Positions 6,594 to 17,687 of a stretch of DNA of 64,000 nt are shown piece by piece. Within the stretch, counting starts at the first letter, position 1, and each line of letters starts with the position of its first letter. The translations under genes and the position numbers were made by a program. Below the pieces are notes generated by a model. The model saw only the letters and a program-made list of their open reading frames with translations, ran no database searches and had not been told where the DNA came from. Origin of the DNA: Rhizobium sp. WSM4643 (GTDB lineage Bacteria > Pseudomonadota > Alphaproteobacteria > Rhizobiales > Rhizobiaceae); assembly GCF_025152745.1 (NCBI RefSeq), contig NZ_CP104040.1, forward strand, positions 4,431,501 to 4,495,500, read 5' to 3'.

Positions 6594-7469
6594 TCATTTT
6601 TTCCGCCGCTGCGCCGGGTGCATGAGCCGGCGCATCTGCACCATGGCCATCGGCGTCGAAAGGCTGGAAGCATCGCTTGCCAGCATCAACTCGTTGCTGC
6701 CGCGCTTGACGGCACGCGCAAGAACCTCGAAGACGCTGGCGGTGGCAAGCTGCAGCGCCTTTTCGTCCTCGAGCCCGGAAAGCAGGCGCGACAGGAAGAC
6801 GGCGGCCAGCAGGTCGCCGAGACCATTCGGCGGGTTTTCGACGACGCGGTGCTCGGCAAGAAGCGCGTGGCGACCGGAAAGATAAAGATTGCCGGTACCG
6901 CCCGCCATCATCGGCACGGCTGAAGTGACGAGCATGCGCGATGGTCCGAGCGCGAGCGCCGCCTCCATGATCGTGCCGTTGTCTTCGAGGGCCGCCCCCG
7001 AAAGCCATGCGAGCTCGTAGCGGTTCGGCGTCGCCAGCGAGGCGAGCGGAATGAGATGATCGCGAATGGCCTCTGCGGTCGCTTCCGGCACATAAAGTCC
7101 GCCGAGATCGCCCATGACAGGATCGCAGACATAAAGCAGCTCAGGATTGTTTTGCCTGAGCGCACCGATCAGCCGGGCGACGGAGCGCGCCTGGGCGGCA
7201 TTGCCGAAATAGCCTGAAAGCACTGCCTTGACTTCGCCGATCCAGGGCGCGCGGATCAGATCGTCGATCGCCGCGTCGAAATCCGCTTCGGCGAAAGTCA
7301 GCCGTGTCGAGCGGCCGTGGCCGGGATGCCAAGGCAGCACGATGGTCGGCAGCGCCCAGACCGGATGACCGAGCGTCTCCAATGCAAACACCGCCGCCCG
7401 ATTGCCAACCGAGCCCCGGACCACATGGCTCGAAATGACGATGACTGCGCCCGCTGCATTTTCCGACAT
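6594..7469 (-). CDS. pdxY: Pyridoxal kinase
   Basis: 291 residues of the ribokinase superfamily; it phosphorylates pyridoxal to pyridoxal 5'-phosphate in the salvage pathway. The N-terminus AVIVISSHVVRGSVGNRAA carries the pyridoxal-binding SSHVxxGxVGN motif, YVCDPVMGDLGG is the central magnesium/ATP region, and NPPNGLGDLLAAVFLS is the C-terminal anion-hole GxGD motif with the catalytic Asp. The start at 7469 (MSENAAG) is preferred over an in-frame start at 7532 because homologues begin here. Other vitamin B6 genes are not adjacent. The gene lies divergent from the glutamate dehydrogenase across 276 bp. Confidence 0.92.
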   Translation of the reverse strand: MSENAAGAVIVISSHVVRGSVGNRAAVFALETLGHPVWALPTIVLPWHPGHGRSTRLTFAEADFDAAIDDLIRAPWIGEVKAVLSGYFGNAAQARSVARLIGALRQNNPELLYVCDPVMGDLGGLYVPEATAEAIRDHLIPLASLATPNRYELAWLSGAALEDNGTIMEAALALGPSRMLVTSAVPMMAGGTGNLYLSGRHALLAEHRVVENPPNGLGDLLAAVFLSRLLSGLEDEKALQLATASVFEVLARAVKRGSNELMLASDASSLSTPMAMVQMRRLMHPAQRRKK

Positions 7470-7745
7470 GATACCCAAGATCCGAATGATGACCGCGTTT
7501 GATGATCTTTTTGACGCCACGCTGTCAACCATTCTTCACGCGAGCATGGAAATGTCCGGCGGAACGAAAAACCGGAAGACGCGACTTTCGCTTTCGTTTG
7601 GCAAAGAAATCGGAAAATTTCTTACAAACTCTCGTTTCCAGCGCCAATAAAGCGTCAAAACATTCCTTCGGACCTCTCTTTTAGAGATTTTTTCGAAGAA
7701 TCTTCTGCTAGCTTGCAAAAAATCAGACATTGAGGGAGGCGATCC

Positions 7746-10700
7746 ATGGCTGCCAGAAACAATCCGAAACGGGAAAAGCAGATCGAAAGCGCGCGCAAGA
7801 TCGCCAAGGCGACAGGCGAGGCGCATCTCGATCCGGCAATTCTCTTCGGCCGGGCAAGCAATGACGATCTCGAACTCTATACGCCGGAAATGCTGGCACT
7901 CTCCGCCGTGCATTCGGCAAAGGAACTCGCCGCCTGGAACGGCAAGGCGCCCCGCGTCAGCATCGACACGATTGCCGATGTGACGCCTGGTGGCATCGCG
8001 GTCTCGGTGCTGTCAGTCACCGACCAGAATATGCCTTTTCTGTTTGAATCGGTCATGGGCGAAGTGACGAGCACCTATCGCGACCTGTTCATGGCCGTGC
8101 ATCCCATCCTGGTCATGGAGAAGGGCAAGGCGCCGGCGCTTTATTCTGCCGATCACCCGAGCGATCCGGCCAACCGCGTCAGCCATATCCAGCTTCATGT
8201 TGCGCCGCTCAATTCCGCCCAGGCGGCCGATCTCGTCAAACGCATCGAAAAAGTGCTCGAACAGGTCCGCCTGTCGGTGTCCGACTGGAAGCCGATGCTT
8301 GCCAAGCTCGACGGGGTGATCGCCGAGCTTTCGGCGAATGCCGCCGGCCGTAGGAAGGCCGAACATGCCGAGGCGGTGGCCTTCCTGACCTGGCTGCGCG
8401 ACGAGAATTTTACGTTTCTCGGCATGCGCGAATATGTCTATTCGGGCAAAGGCGCTGACGCCAAGGTTGAGCGCGACAAGGGTGCTGGCCTCGGCATCCT
8501 CTCCAATCCCGATGTTCTGGTGCTGCGCACGGGCAAGGACGCTGTGACCACCACGCCTGAGATCCTCGCCTTCCTCGACGGCCCCGACTTTTTGATCGTC
8601 ACCAAGGCCAATGTGAAATCGATCGTCCATCGCCGCGCCTATATGGATTATGTCGGCGTCAAACGTTTCGACGCCGAGGGCAACGTCACCGGCGAACTGC
8701 GCGTCGTCGGCCTTTTCACCTCGACGGCCTATACGTCGCTTGCCTCCGAAATCCCGCTGCTGCGGTCCAAGATCGAGAAGGTGAAGGAACATTTCGGCTT
8801 CGATCCGATGAGCCATTCGGGCCGCATGCTCGACAACACGCTGGAATCCTATCCGCGCGACGACCTTTTCCAGATCGACACGACGCTGCTCGCAAGTTTT
8901 GCCGAGCAGATCAACGACCTGGCCGATCGGCCGCGCGTGCGCGTCCTGCCGCGCATCGACCATTTCGACCGCTTCGTCTCGGTGATCGTCTACGTGCCGC
9001 GCGAGGAATATGACTCGATCGTCCGCGAACGGATCGGCACCTATCTGAAGACTGTCTATGACGGCCGTGTCTCTGCCTATTACCCGGCTTTCCCGGAAGG
9101 GGGCGTGGCGCGCGTGCATTTCATCATCGGCCGCTCCGGCGGTAAGACGCCACGCATTCCGCAGGCAAAGCTCGAGCAGGTGATCCGCGAGATCACCGCC
9201 CGCTGGGACGACCGTTTCGAGGCGCTGGCCGGGGCCAAGGCGCCGAAGATATCGGTCGACCAAGCCTTCCAGGATTCCTTCACTCCGGAGGAAACCGTGG
9301 CAGACCTCGCCGATATCGGCGCCTGCGCCGCCGGCGAGCCGCTGCGCATCCAGTTCTACCATCGTCAGGAAGAACAGGGCCGCGTCCTTTCGCTGAAGAT
9401 CTTTCACGCCGGCGGCCAGCTGGCGCTGTCGCGCCGCGTGCCGCTTCTCGAGAATCTCGGCTTCAATGTCGTCAGCGAACGCACCTTCGACATCGGGGTA
9501 CCGGCCGCCGATGGAGAAAAGAAACTCGTCGTGCTGCACGATATGGAACTCGAGGCCCGCAATGGCGGAGAGATCGATCTGCAGCGTTACGGCGCCGCCC
9601 TCGAGGAAGGCTTCGTCGCCGCCTTCGCCGGGACGATCGACAATGACAGCTTCAACCGGCTGATCCTTTCAGCCGGTCTCTCCGCGCGCGAGACGAACGT
9701 TCTGCGCGCCTATGCGCGTTATCTCCGCCAGGCCGGCATCGCCTATTCGCAGGATTATATCGCAACGACCCTCGACAAATATCCTGGTGTCGCCGCTGCT
9801 ATCTTTCGTCTCTTCCATGACACGCTCGACACCACGCTTTCGGAAAAGGCTCGCGTCAAGAAGCTTGCCGAACTGCACCAGGCGATCGAAGCCGAGCTTG
9901 CCGACGTGCCGAGCCTCGACGACGATCGTATCCTGCGCCGTTACGTCAATATCGTCGATGCGACGCTGCGCACCAATTATTTCCAGAAGAACCCGGATGG
10001 CTCGCCGAAGCCGATGCTGGCCTTCAAGCTCGATCCGCATCTGGTGGACGGGCTGCCGCAGCCGAAACCCTTCCGCGAGATTTTCGTCTACGGCGTCGAA
10101 GTAGAAGGCGTGCACCTGCGCTTCGGCAAGGTGGCGCGCGGCGGCCTGCGCTGGTCGGATCGCGCAGAGGATTACCGCACCGAAGTGCTCGGCCTCGTCA
10201 AGGCCCAGCAGGTCAAGAACGCGGTCATCGTGCCGGTCGGCGCCAAGGGCGGTTTCTATCCGAAAAAGCTTCCCGTCGGCGGCAGCCGCGACGAGATCTT
10301 CAATGCCGGCCGCGAGGCTTACAAGACCTATATCCGTACGCTGCTTTCGATCACCGACAATATATCGGGCGCCGATATCGTGCCGCCGAAGGATACGGTC
10401 AGGCTCGATGGCGACGATCCCTATTTCGTCGTCGCCGCCGACAAGGGCACCGCGACCTTCTCCGACACCGCCAATGCACTGGCACAGGAAGCCGGCTTCT
10501 GGCTGGACGATGCCTTTGCCTCCGGCGGCTCGGCCGGTTACGATCATAAGAAGATGGGCATCACTGCCCGCGGCGCCTGGGAAACCGTGAAACGCCATTT
10601 CCGGGAAATGGACATCGATATCCAGGCGACGCCCTTCACCGTCGCCGGCGTCGGCGACATGTCGGGCGACGTCTTTGGCAACGGCATGCTGCTCTCTCCC

Positions 10701-12521
10701 AAGATCCGGCTCATTGCCGCCTTCGATCACCGCGACATCATCATCGATCCGGACCCCGATATGGAAAAGACGCTGGCCGAACGCCAACGGCTCTTCGACC
10801 TGCCGCGTTCAAGCTGGCAGGATTTCGACAGAAACGTGCTGTCGAGGGGTGCGATGATCATCTCCCGCGCGGCGAAATCGGTCACGCTGACGCCGGAAGC
10901 GGTTGCCGCGATCGGCATCGACAAGGCCGTGGCGACGCCCTTCGAGATCATGATGGCGATCCTGAAGAGCCCGGTCGACCTGCTCTGGTTCGGCGGCATC
11001 GGCACCTATGTGAAAGCGCCGTCCGAAACCGACACCGATGTCGGCGACCGCGCCAACGACCCGATCCGCATCACCGCGGTGGAGGTGCGCGCCAAGGTGA
11101 TCGGCGAGGGCGCAAACCTCGGCGTTACCCAGAAAGGCCGCATCGCCTACGGACTGAAGGGCGGGCGCTGCAATTCCGACGCCATCGACAACTCGGCCGG
11201 CGTCAACACATCGGACGTCGAGGTCAATATCAAGATCGCGCTGGCAGCCGCCATGCATGACGGACGCCTGACGCGCGCAAAACGCGACCAGCTTCTTTCC
11301 TCGATGACGGGCGAGGTAGCGACCCTGGTGCTGCGCAACAACTACCTGCAGTCGCTGGCAATCTCCCTGACGGAACGCAAGGGCACGGCAAACGGTCTGC
11401 AGCTTGGCCGCTTTATGAGCGTGCTCGAGGGCGCTGGCCAGCTGAACCGCAAGGTCGAGACGTTGCCGGACGACCAAACGCTGGCCGAACGTTATACGGC
11501 CGGCAAGCCGCTGACCCGGCCGGAAATCGGCGTGCTGGTGTCTTATGCCAAGATCGTGCTCTTCGATGCGCTGGCCGCAAGCGACCTACCTGACGATCCC
11601 TATTTCATCGCAACGCTTATGAATTATTTCCCCGTGAAGATGCAGAAGTCGAACGCCGGTGATATCGCCAGCCACCGCCTGAAGCGCGAGATCGTCGCGA
11701 CCGTACTTGCCAACGAAGCGATCAACCGCGGCGGGCCGAGCTTCATCGTCGCCATGATGGACGCGACGGCGGCTTCGGCTCCAGAAGTGGTGCGCGCCGC
11801 GATCGTTGCCCGCGACGGTTTCGACCTGACCCGGCTCTGGGCCGAAACGGATGCTCTCGACGGCAAGGTTTCCGGTGATATGCAGAACCGTATCTATGAG
11901 GAGATCAGCCATAGCTTTACCGTATTGACGCGCCTGCTCCTGAAGACCGGGATGACCAAGGCGGATATGGCAGAAGTGATTAGCCGGCTGCAGGTTGCCT
12001 TGAAGAAGCTGAAGCCTGCCTTCGCCGAACAGGCGGGCGGCGATGTTGCAGCCCGCCAGGCGGAATACAGTCAGGCCGGCGTGCCCGAAAAACTTGGCGC
12101 CGAGATCGCCGGCCTCCAGGGCTTCGCGCTGGTGCCTGAGATCATGCAGATCGCCGAGCGTACAGGCGAGCCCCTGGTGCGCGCCGCCGAAAACTACTTC
12201 GCGGTGTCGCAGACCTTCCGTATCGGCAGATTGCTGGCGGCGGGCGGGCGGATCCTCACCTCCGACCATTATGAGAATCTGGCGCTTGCCCGCAGCATCG
12301 ATCAGATCGCCAGCGCAAGACGCGACATCGTCATCTCGGCTCTTTCCGATCACGGCAAGGAAAAGCTTCCCGTACAAGCCTGGCATGCCCAGGATCGCAT
12401 CCGCATCAACCGTATCCTCGAGGAGCTTTCAAGCCTCAGCGACGGCGGCGATCCCAATCTCGCGCGCATTACCGTTGCTGCAGGTATCCTCACCGATCTT
12501 GCGCGCGACCGGGCGAGGTGA
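7746..12521 (+). CDS. NAD-specific glutamate dehydrogenase, large (180 kDa) class
   Basis: 1591 residues, the size of the L-GDH180 class. It oxidises glutamate to 2-oxoglutarate and ammonium with NAD and mainly serves glutamate catabolism. The first about 700 residues are the regulatory N-terminal region (ACT-like and helical domains). The catalytic domain starts near residue 795 with KVARGGLRWSDRAEDYRTE, followed by AQQVKNAVIVPVGAKGGF holding the substrate lysines, and the NAD-binding part further on (VGDMSGDVFGNGMLLS). A helical C-terminal domain completes the subunit. The ATG at 7746 follows GAGGGAGGCGATCC. The MFS gene follows after 27 bp and may be cotranscribed. Confidence 0.96.
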   Translation: MAARNNPKREKQIESARKIAKATGEAHLDPAILFGRASNDDLELYTPEMLALSAVHSAKELAAWNGKAPRVSIDTIADVTPGGIAVSVLSVTDQNMPFLFESVMGEVTSTYRDLFMAVHPILVMEKGKAPALYSADHPSDPANRVSHIQLHVAPLNSAQAADLVKRIEKVLEQVRLSVSDWKPMLAKLDGVIAELSANAAGRRKAEHAEAVAFLTWLRDENFTFLGMREYVYSGKGADAKVERDKGAGLGILSNPDVLVLRTGKDAVTTTPEILAFLDGPDFLIVTKANVKSIVHRRAYMDYVGVKRFDAEGNVTGELRVVGLFTSTAYTSLASEIPLLRSKIEKVKEHFGFDPMSHSGRMLDNTLESYPRDDLFQIDTTLLASFAEQINDLADRPRVRVLPRIDHFDRFVSVIVYVPREEYDSIVRERIGTYLKTVYDGRVSAYYPAFPEGGVARVHFIIGRSGGKTPRIPQAKLEQVIREITARWDDRFEALAGAKAPKISVDQAFQDSFTPEETVADLADIGACAAGEPLRIQFYHRQEEQGRVLSLKIFHAGGQLALSRRVPLLENLGFNVVSERTFDIGVPAADGEKKLVVLHDMELEARNGGEIDLQRYGAALEEGFVAAFAGTIDNDSFNRLILSAGLSARETNVLRAYARYLRQAGIAYSQDYIATTLDKYPGVAAAIFRLFHDTLDTTLSEKARVKKLAELHQAIEAELADVPSLDDDRILRRYVNIVDATLRTNYFQKNPDGSPKPMLAFKLDPHLVDGLPQPKPFREIFVYGVEVEGVHLRFGKVARGGLRWSDRAEDYRTEVLGLVKAQQVKNAVIVPVGAKGGFYPKKLPVGGSRDEIFNAGREAYKTYIRTLLSITDNISGADIVPPKDTVRLDGDDPYFVVAADKGTATFSDTANALAQEAGFWLDDAFASGGSAGYDHKKMGITARGAWETVKRHFREMDIDIQATPFTVAGVGDMSGDVFGNGMLLSPKIRLIAAFDHRDIIIDPDPDMEKTLAERQRLFDLPRSSWQDFDRNVLSRGAMIISRAAKSVTLTPEAVAAIGIDKAVATPFEIMMAILKSPVDLLWFGGIGTYVKAPSETDTDVGDRANDPIRITAVEVRAKVIGEGANLGVTQKGRIAYGLKGGRCNSDAIDNSAGVNTSDVEVNIKIALAAAMHDGRLTRAKRDQLLSSMTGEVATLVLRNNYLQSLAISLTERKGTANGLQLGRFMSVLEGAGQLNRKVETLPDDQTLAERYTAGKPLTRPEIGVLVSYAKIVLFDALAASDLPDDPYFIATLMNYFPVKMQKSNAGDIASHRLKREIVATVLANEAINRGGPSFIVAMMDATAASAPEVVRAAIVARDGFDLTRLWAETDALDGKVSGDMQNRIYEEISHSFTVLTRLLLKTGMTKADMAEVISRLQVALKKLKPAFAEQAGGDVAARQAEYSQAGVPEKLGAEIAGLQGFALVPEIMQIAERTGEPLVRAAENYFAVSQTFRIGRLLAAGGRILTSDHYENLALARSIDQIASARRDIVISALSDHGKEKLPVQAWHAQDRIRINRILEELSSLSDGGDPNLARITVAAGILTDLARDRAR

Positions 12522-12548
12522 GACAGTCCGCGTCAAAACAAGGAGCGG

Positions 12549-13937
12549 ATGTTGAATCGCATTGACTGGACAGGAACGCAGCCGCCGAAGGCCACCGAGA
12601 AGGGCATCTGGGGGTGGATGTTCTTCGACTGGGCAGCACAGCCCTTCTTTACCGTGGTCACAACCTTCATCTTCGGACCCTATTTCGTTTCCCGCCTGAC
12701 CGATGACCCGGTTTCCGCCCAGACGACGTGGAGCAACATGGCGACGATCTCCTCGGTGATCATCGCCCTGCTCTCACCCGTCCTCGGCTCGATCGCCGAC
12801 CAGTCCGGCGCGCGCAAACCCTGGATCGGCTTCTTCGCGATCATCAAGATCGCCAGCCTCTTCTGCCTCTGGTTCGCAGCCCCCGGTTCGCCTGTTGTCT
12901 ATCCCGTCATTTTCATGATCCTCGCCTCGATCTCGGCCGAGTTTTCGATCGTCTTCAACGATTCGATGATGCCGCACCTGGTCGGCAAGCACGAGGTCGG
13001 CAAGCTCTCCAACACCGCCTGGGGGCTCGGTTATCTCGGCGGCATCATCGTGCTCATTGCCGTCGTGACGCTTTTGGCGGCGAGCCCTGAGACCGGCAAG
13101 ACCATCCTCGGCCTCGATCCGCTATTCGGCCTCGATCCTCAGACCGGTCAGGATGCACGCATCACCGGGCCGATCTCGGCCGTCTGGTATCTGATCTTCA
13201 TCCTGCCGATGTTCTTCTTCACGCCGGATGTCGGCAGGGGTCTTCCCTTCGGCACCGCCGTCCGCTCCGGCTTGCGGGAACTCAGAAACACGCTCAGCGA
13301 ACTCCGGGAGCGCCGCGGCATCCTGACATTCCTCATCGCCCGCATGATCTATCAGGACGGCGTCAACGGCCTGCTGATCCTTGGCGGTATCTTCGCAGCC
13401 GGCATGTTTGGCTGGGCAACGATCGAGATCGGTATCTACGGCATCATCCTGAATATTGTCGCGATCTTCGGCTGCCTGATCGCCGGCCGCGTCGACAAGG
13501 GCGTCGGTTCGAAGGTAACCGTCGTCATCAGCCTCACCATGCTGCTTCTCGCCACCATCGGCATCATCTCGACAGGACCGGGTTACACCCTGTTCGGACT
13601 GATGCCGCTGCCGACGGCCGATTCCGGCGGCCTTTTCGGCACTTCGGCGGAAAAGGCCTATATCCTCTATGGTCTGCTGATCGGGCTCGCCTTCGGGCCG
13701 GTGCAGGCCTCGTCGCGCTCTTATCTTGCCCGCAGCGTCAGTCCGGAGGAAGCCGGCCGCTACTTCGGCATCTACGCGCTTTCGGGCCGTGCCACGAGTT
13801 TCATGGCGACGCTGCTCTTCTCGCTGGTGACCTATATGAGCGGATCACCGCGGCTCGGGATGGCAACGCTGATCCTGTTTCTTGCCGGCGGACTGGTGCT
13901 CTTGTTCCGTACACCCTATCCGGCCGACCGGGCATAG
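12549..13937 (+). CDS. MFS transporter, UMF1/Atg22-like family
   Basis: 462 residues with about twelve hydrophobic segments, an inner-membrane permease. The N-terminus [20 protein letters not shown] is the characteristic WxxYDWAxxxF-type signature of Atg22-like (UMF1) transporters, and [29 protein letters not shown] is the conserved segment near the end. Substrate not known; the fungal relative exports amino acids from the vacuole. It begins 27 bp after the glutamate dehydrogenase with an AAGGAG ribosome site, so amino-acid traffic linked to glutamate catabolism is possible but unproven. It is convergent with purH. Confidence 0.88.
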   Translation: MLNRIDWTGTQPPKATEKGIWGWMFFDWAAQPFFTVVTTFIFGPYFVSRLTDDPVSAQTTWSNMATISSVIIALLSPVLGSIADQSGARKPWIGFFAIIKIASLFCLWFAAPGSPVVYPVIFMILASISAEFSIVFNDSMMPHLVGKHEVGKLSNTAWGLGYLGGIIVLIAVVTLLAASPETGKTILGLDPLFGLDPQTGQDARITGPISAVWYLIFILPMFFFTPDVGRGLPFGTAVRSGLRELRNTLSELRERRGILTFLIARMIYQDGVNGLLILGGIFAAGMFGWATIEIGIYGIILNIVAIFGCLIAGRVDKGVGSKVTVVISLTMLLLATIGIISTGPGYTLFGLMPLPTADSGGLFGTSAEKAYILYGLLIGLAFGPVQASSRSYLARSVSPEEAGRYFGIYALSGRATSFMATLLFSLVTYMSGSPRLGMATLILFLAGGLVLLFRTPYPADRA

Positions 13938-13976
13938 CAATCAGCTCTGCCCTGGCCGACGGCGGCGTACAATCAC

Positions 13977-15593
13977 TCAGTGCCGGAAATGGCGCATGCC
14001 GGTAAAGACCATTGCGACGCCGTGTTCGTTAGCGGCATCAATGACCTCCTGGTCGCGCATCGATCCGCCCGGCTGGATAACCGCCGTCGCCCCTGCCGCG
14101 ATCATCGACAAAAGACCGTCGGCAAAAGGCAGGAAGGCTTCGGAGGCAACCGCCGACCCGTGCGTCATCGGCACTGCAAGGCCAAGCGCCTTGGCGGCCT
14201 CTTCGGCCTTCAGCGCGGCGATGCGGGCGGAATCGACCCGGCTCATTTGGCCTGCGCCGATACCGGCGGTCTGGCCGTCCTTGGCATAGACCACGGCATT
14301 CGATTTCACATGTTTGCCAACCTTGAAGGCGAACTTCATGTCATCAAGTTCCCGTGCCGTCGGCGCGCGCTTGGTGACGACCTTGAGTTCCAGATCCTCG
14401 ACCATGCCGTTGTCGCGGCTTTGGACCAGCAGGCCGCCGGAAACGGTCTTTGCCGTCAGGCCCGCGGCACGCGGATCAGGCAGCCCGCCGGCGGACAGCA
14501 GCCGCAGGTTCGGCTTACGGGCGACGATCGCCTTTGCCTCCTCCGTGACATCGGGCGCGATGATCACTTCGGTGAAGAGCTTGACGATCTCCTCAGCCGT
14601 TTCGGCATCCAGCGTCCGGTTGAGGGCGATGATGCCGCCGAAGGCGGAAACGGAATCGCAGGCGAGCGCCCGCCGATAGGCCTCGACCAGGCTGGATCCG
14701 GTGGCGACGCCGCAGGGATTGGCATGTTTGATGATCGCGCAGGCCGGCGCCTTCTCAGGCAGGAACTCGGCGACCAGTTCGTAGGCGGCATCCGTATCGT
14801 TGATGTTGTTGTAGGAGAGCTGCTTGCCCTGGAGAAGAGCGGCCGTCGAAACACCCGGGCGCTTCTCGCCGGTGACATAGAAGGCGGCCTTCTGATGCGG
14901 GTTTTCGCCGTAGCGCATCTCTTCCTTCAGCGCGCCGCCGATGACCCGGTGGCGCGGCGTGTCGATCGACAGCGCCTCGGCGAACCAGTTGGAGATCATT
15001 GCATCATAGGCGGCGGTGCGGGCATAGGCCTTGGCGGCCATCCGCTGGCGGAAGGCATAGGCGGTCTTGCCGTCATCTGCGGAAAGCTGCTCCAGCAGTT
15101 CGGCATAATCGGCCGGATCTGTCAGGGTCGTCACATAGGCATGGTTCTTGGCCGAGGCGCGGATCATCGCCGGACCGCCGATATCGATATTCTCGACGGT
15201 CGTCGGATAGTCGCCGCCGGCCGCACGCACCTCCTCGAAGGGATAGAGGTTGATGACGGCGAGGTCGATGCCCTCGATGCCGTGCTTTTTCATCGCCTCC
15301 TGGTGTTCACCGTCGTCACGGACCGCCAGCAGGCCGCCATGCACCATCGGATGCAGCGTCTTGACCCGTCCGTCCATGATCTCGGGAAAACCAGTGATTT
15401 CGGAGACATCGGTGACGGCAAGACCGGCAGCAGTAATCGCTTTATAGGTGCCGCCGGTCGAAAGCAGCCGCACACCTCTGGCAGACAAGGCGTGGGCGAG
15501 GTCGACGATGCCGGTCTTGTCGAAGACGGAGATGAGCGCGGTCTTGATTTCGACCTTGTCGGGGGCGGGGATCTTTTTGGAAATGACGGCCAT
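13977..15593 (-). CDS. purH: Bifunctional AICAR formyltransferase / IMP cyclohydrolase
   Basis: 538 residues from the ATG at 15593. It performs the last two steps of IMP synthesis: formylation of AICAR with 10-formyl-THF, then ring closure. The N-terminal IMP cyclohydrolase domain shows [15 protein letters not shown] and the MGS-fold [16 protein letters not shown]; the transformylase domain has [12 protein letters not shown] with the catalytic Lys-His and ends in [19 protein letters not shown] and TGMRHFRH. A ribosome site AGAAGG precedes the ATG. It is the last gene of a minus-strand run rsmB, heparinase protein, purH, separated from the latter by a 205-bp leader that probably holds its own promoter. 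Confidence 0.97.
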   Translation of the reverse strand: MAVISKKIPAPDKVEIKTALISVFDKTGIVDLAHALSARGVRLLSTGGTYKAITAAGLAVTDVSEITGFPEIMDGRVKTLHPMVHGGLLAVRDDGEHQEAMKKHGIEGIDLAVINLYPFEEVRAAGGDYPTTVENIDIGGPAMIRASAKNHAYVTTLTDPADYAELLEQLSADDGKTAYAFRQRMAAKAYARTAAYDAMISNWFAEALSIDTPRHRVIGGALKEEMRYGENPHQKAAFYVTGEKRPGVSTAALLQGKQLSYNNINDTDAAYELVAEFLPEKAPACAIIKHANPCGVATGSSLVEAYRRALACDSVSAFGGIIALNRTLDAETAEEIVKLFTEVIIAPDVTEEAKAIVARKPNLRLLSAGGLPDPRAAGLTAKTVSGGLLVQSRDNGMVEDLELKVVTKRAPTARELDDMKFAFKVGKHVKSNAVVYAKDGQTAGIGAGQMSRVDSARIAALKAEEAAKALGLAVPMTHGSAVASEAFLPFADGLLSMIAAGATAVIQPGGSMRDQEVIDAANEHGVAMVFTGMRHFRH

Positions 15594-15798
15594 GAAACCT
15601 TCTCCGTTCGGGCTTCGGGAGGACATCCGCAAGGGACGTTCGCATGCTGGCGCCGCGTTAGCACAGGTTTGCCGCCACGCAAACAGGCGTCAGAGCAGAT
15701 GTCGAAAAGCACGAGCTATTTTTGGATAGCATCATACCTTACTTTTTTGGTGTGGGTGCGATCCCAATCTTCGGCCACTCGGCTGAAATCATCCGCCT

Positions 15799-17472
15799 CT
15801 AGCTTTTACGAGATAGGAACCAGCGGATTTCTGTCTTCTCGGCAAGATCGAAGTCGATTTCGATCTGGTCCGAACCGCAGATGCCGGAGCTGTCGGCGAA
15901 GAAAATATCCTCGGCGATCAGCACTTCATTGCCGGGCGCCGAAAACAGCCAGCTTTCGCCGTCCGGCGCCGTCAGCAGCACGGACTCTCCGTCACTCTGA
16001 TGCAGGACGATCGAGGGATGGATATGAAAACGGGCGACGGCCTTCAGAGGCTCGTCATGCTCATGTCCTTCGCGGACGACGAGCCGGTCGCGGCCTGTCA
16101 CGATCGAGCCTGCGGCATTGAGCGTCAGCTCACGCTCGTGCAGCACCCCGAACACCCTGAGATAACCGTCATGGCTGAGCTTGATGCCGTCGCGTCCGTC
16201 CTCGGTTTCGGCACGTTCGACAGTGATTGTTCTCACCGGTTCGGTAATCGCGTGACTGAGGAAGGGTGAGGGCGAAAAACGGCTGGATGAGGTGTCGTTG
16301 AGGATGACGGTCGAATGTGCCGCCGTCGTGCGCGCCATCTGGACATAGCGGTGCCCGGCAAATTTCGGCGAACCGGAATTGACGATGAAGCGATGGCGGC
16401 CGGACGACATCTCGAAGGAGAGGCTGCCCGCGTGCGCGGTCCGAAGCGCGCCTCCCGAAGGCGGCGTGCCGGTATCGGCAATGATCACCGTCTTGCCCCC
16501 CGAAAGCCGCTGATAACGCGAATGCGGCAAAGCCTTGAACGGCTGGCCGGCTGTCTCGTCATATCGCAGCACGGACATCAGCTCGTTTGCGAGCGTCGAC
16601 GTCGCCCCGTTGAAGAGCGCCAGATCCCCGTCCTGATGGCGAAAAAACCGCAGTGCCGGATAGATGCGGTCTATGCCGGAGATCAGCTTCTGCGGCAGGT
16701 CATGGCCGAGATTGACATAGGTCTGCCGGAGCGGCAGCAGATCGAGCAGCAATTCCAGCCCAACGCGCGGATTGCGCGACACATGGCCGCCATCCGGTAG
16801 AATCTGGCTGTCGAATTCGCGGTCGAGCGCCTGCGCCGCCCTTCTCAGTGTAGAGGCGCGCGCCGGCATGGCGACGGAGGCCATGGCGAGCGCGATACGC
16901 AGCCGAAACAGCTCCAAGCCACCGAGAGTAAACGGCGCCATCCGGTGCAGGAACCTTACCTGGAACGCCAGCGATTTCATGAAGCGACGATAGAAGCCGC
17001 GGTCGGCGTTCTGCAGCACCACCGGCGAATGCGACAGCCAGGCGATAACGCGTTGGGCGGTGACGTCGGTCTCCCAGGCAATCCCCTCCATACGTCCGGC
17101 ATGGATGGAAAGCCAGCTGTCGACGATCGCGCGGGCGGCAGCCGAACTGCGCTCCGTCTTGTTCGCCCGCATATGCCGCAGCCAGCCGAAGCTATGAAGA
17201 CGGATCGCGAAGGGGCGCGAGGGCAGGGTGAAGGTGAAGGGCGACTTCTCGCTGGTTTCCAGCATGCGCCCGGCCAGGAGAAAACGTCCGTTGAGAATCT
17301 CGTCGGCCACATGCGGATCGATGCTGCGCAGATCGGTCGGCGCGACGATCAGGCGCTCGGGCACCTTGATCGAATGACGAAAGAGCTTCAGGCGCAGCAA
17401 CGCGACGCGGCGCAAGGCGCGCCGCCAAGCCTCCCGAACATACATGCTCGCAAAACGTCGACCGGACTGCAT
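15799..17472 (-). CDS. Heparinase II/III family protein
   Basis: 557 residues. An all-helical alpha-toroid N-terminal half (about 60-300, with FLHRMAPFTLGGLELFRLR and ILPDGGHVSRNP, the latter containing the conserved Gly-His of the family) precedes a beta-sandwich C-terminal half with AHAGSLSFEMSSGRHRFIVN and HSTVILNDTSSSRF. These are the segments that define polysaccharide lyases of the heparinase II/III superfamily. No signal peptide is evident, so it may act in the cytoplasm on imported or internal uronic-acid oligosaccharides. The start is uncertain: neither ATG 17472 nor ATG 17445 has a good ribosome site. Located between rsmB and purH; substrate unknown. Confidence 0.85.
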   Translation of the reverse strand: MQSGRRFASMYVREAWRRALRRVALLRLKLFRHSIKVPERLIVAPTDLRSIDPHVADEILNGRFLLAGRMLETSEKSPFTFTLPSRPFAIRLHSFGWLRHMRANKTERSSAAARAIVDSWLSIHAGRMEGIAWETDVTAQRVIAWLSHSPVVLQNADRGFYRRFMKSLAFQVRFLHRMAPFTLGGLELFRLRIALAMASVAMPARASTLRRAAQALDREFDSQILPDGGHVSRNPRVGLELLLDLLPLRQTYVNLGHDLPQKLISGIDRIYPALRFFRHQDGDLALFNGATSTLANELMSVLRYDETAGQPFKALPHSRYQRLSGGKTVIIADTGTPPSGGALRTAHAGSLSFEMSSGRHRFIVNSGSPKFAGHRYVQMARTTAAHSTVILNDTSSSRFSPSPFLSHAITEPVRTITVERAETEDGRDGIKLSHDGYLRVFGVLHERELTLNAAGSIVTGRDRLVVREGHEHDEPLKAVARFHIHPSIVLHQSDGESVLLTAPDGESWLFSAPGNEVLIAEDIFFADSSGICGSDQIEIDFDLAEKTEIRWFLSRKS

Positions 17473-17628
17473 ATTCTATTGTCTATTGACCCTCGTGGTT
17501 AAGAATAGGTGAAAAGTGGCCGATTTCATCGTCCGCAATGAATTAATTCGTGACAAGGTTCGAATATACGCACATTAACGCGTTTCACCTGAAATCATGC
17601 GGGGGTTTTGGAGAGCGGCATGCGTGAA

Positions 17629-17650
17629 ACGAGGCGATGAAACGCCTCGT
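17629..17650 (-). terminator. Hairpin after rsmB
   Basis: A perfect 8-bp stem ACGAGGCG / CGCCTCGT with a 6-base loop lies 38 bp past the rsmB stop. It lacks a T run on the minus strand, so termination is only possible. Confidence 0.4.
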
Positions 17651-17687
17651 ATAGCCCAGGCTCACCGCCAGCGCTCAAGCCTTGCGA

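Noticed and set aside
15594..15798. Riboswitch in the purH leader
   Set aside because: A GTTTGC/GCAAAC hairpin and several GC stems can be drawn, but none matches a riboswitch class I know.
17582..17595. GTTTCACCTGAAAT as an extra parS site
   Set aside because: Two mismatches, one in the central CG of the palindrome, break the symmetry ParB needs, and it is 13 kb from the other sites.
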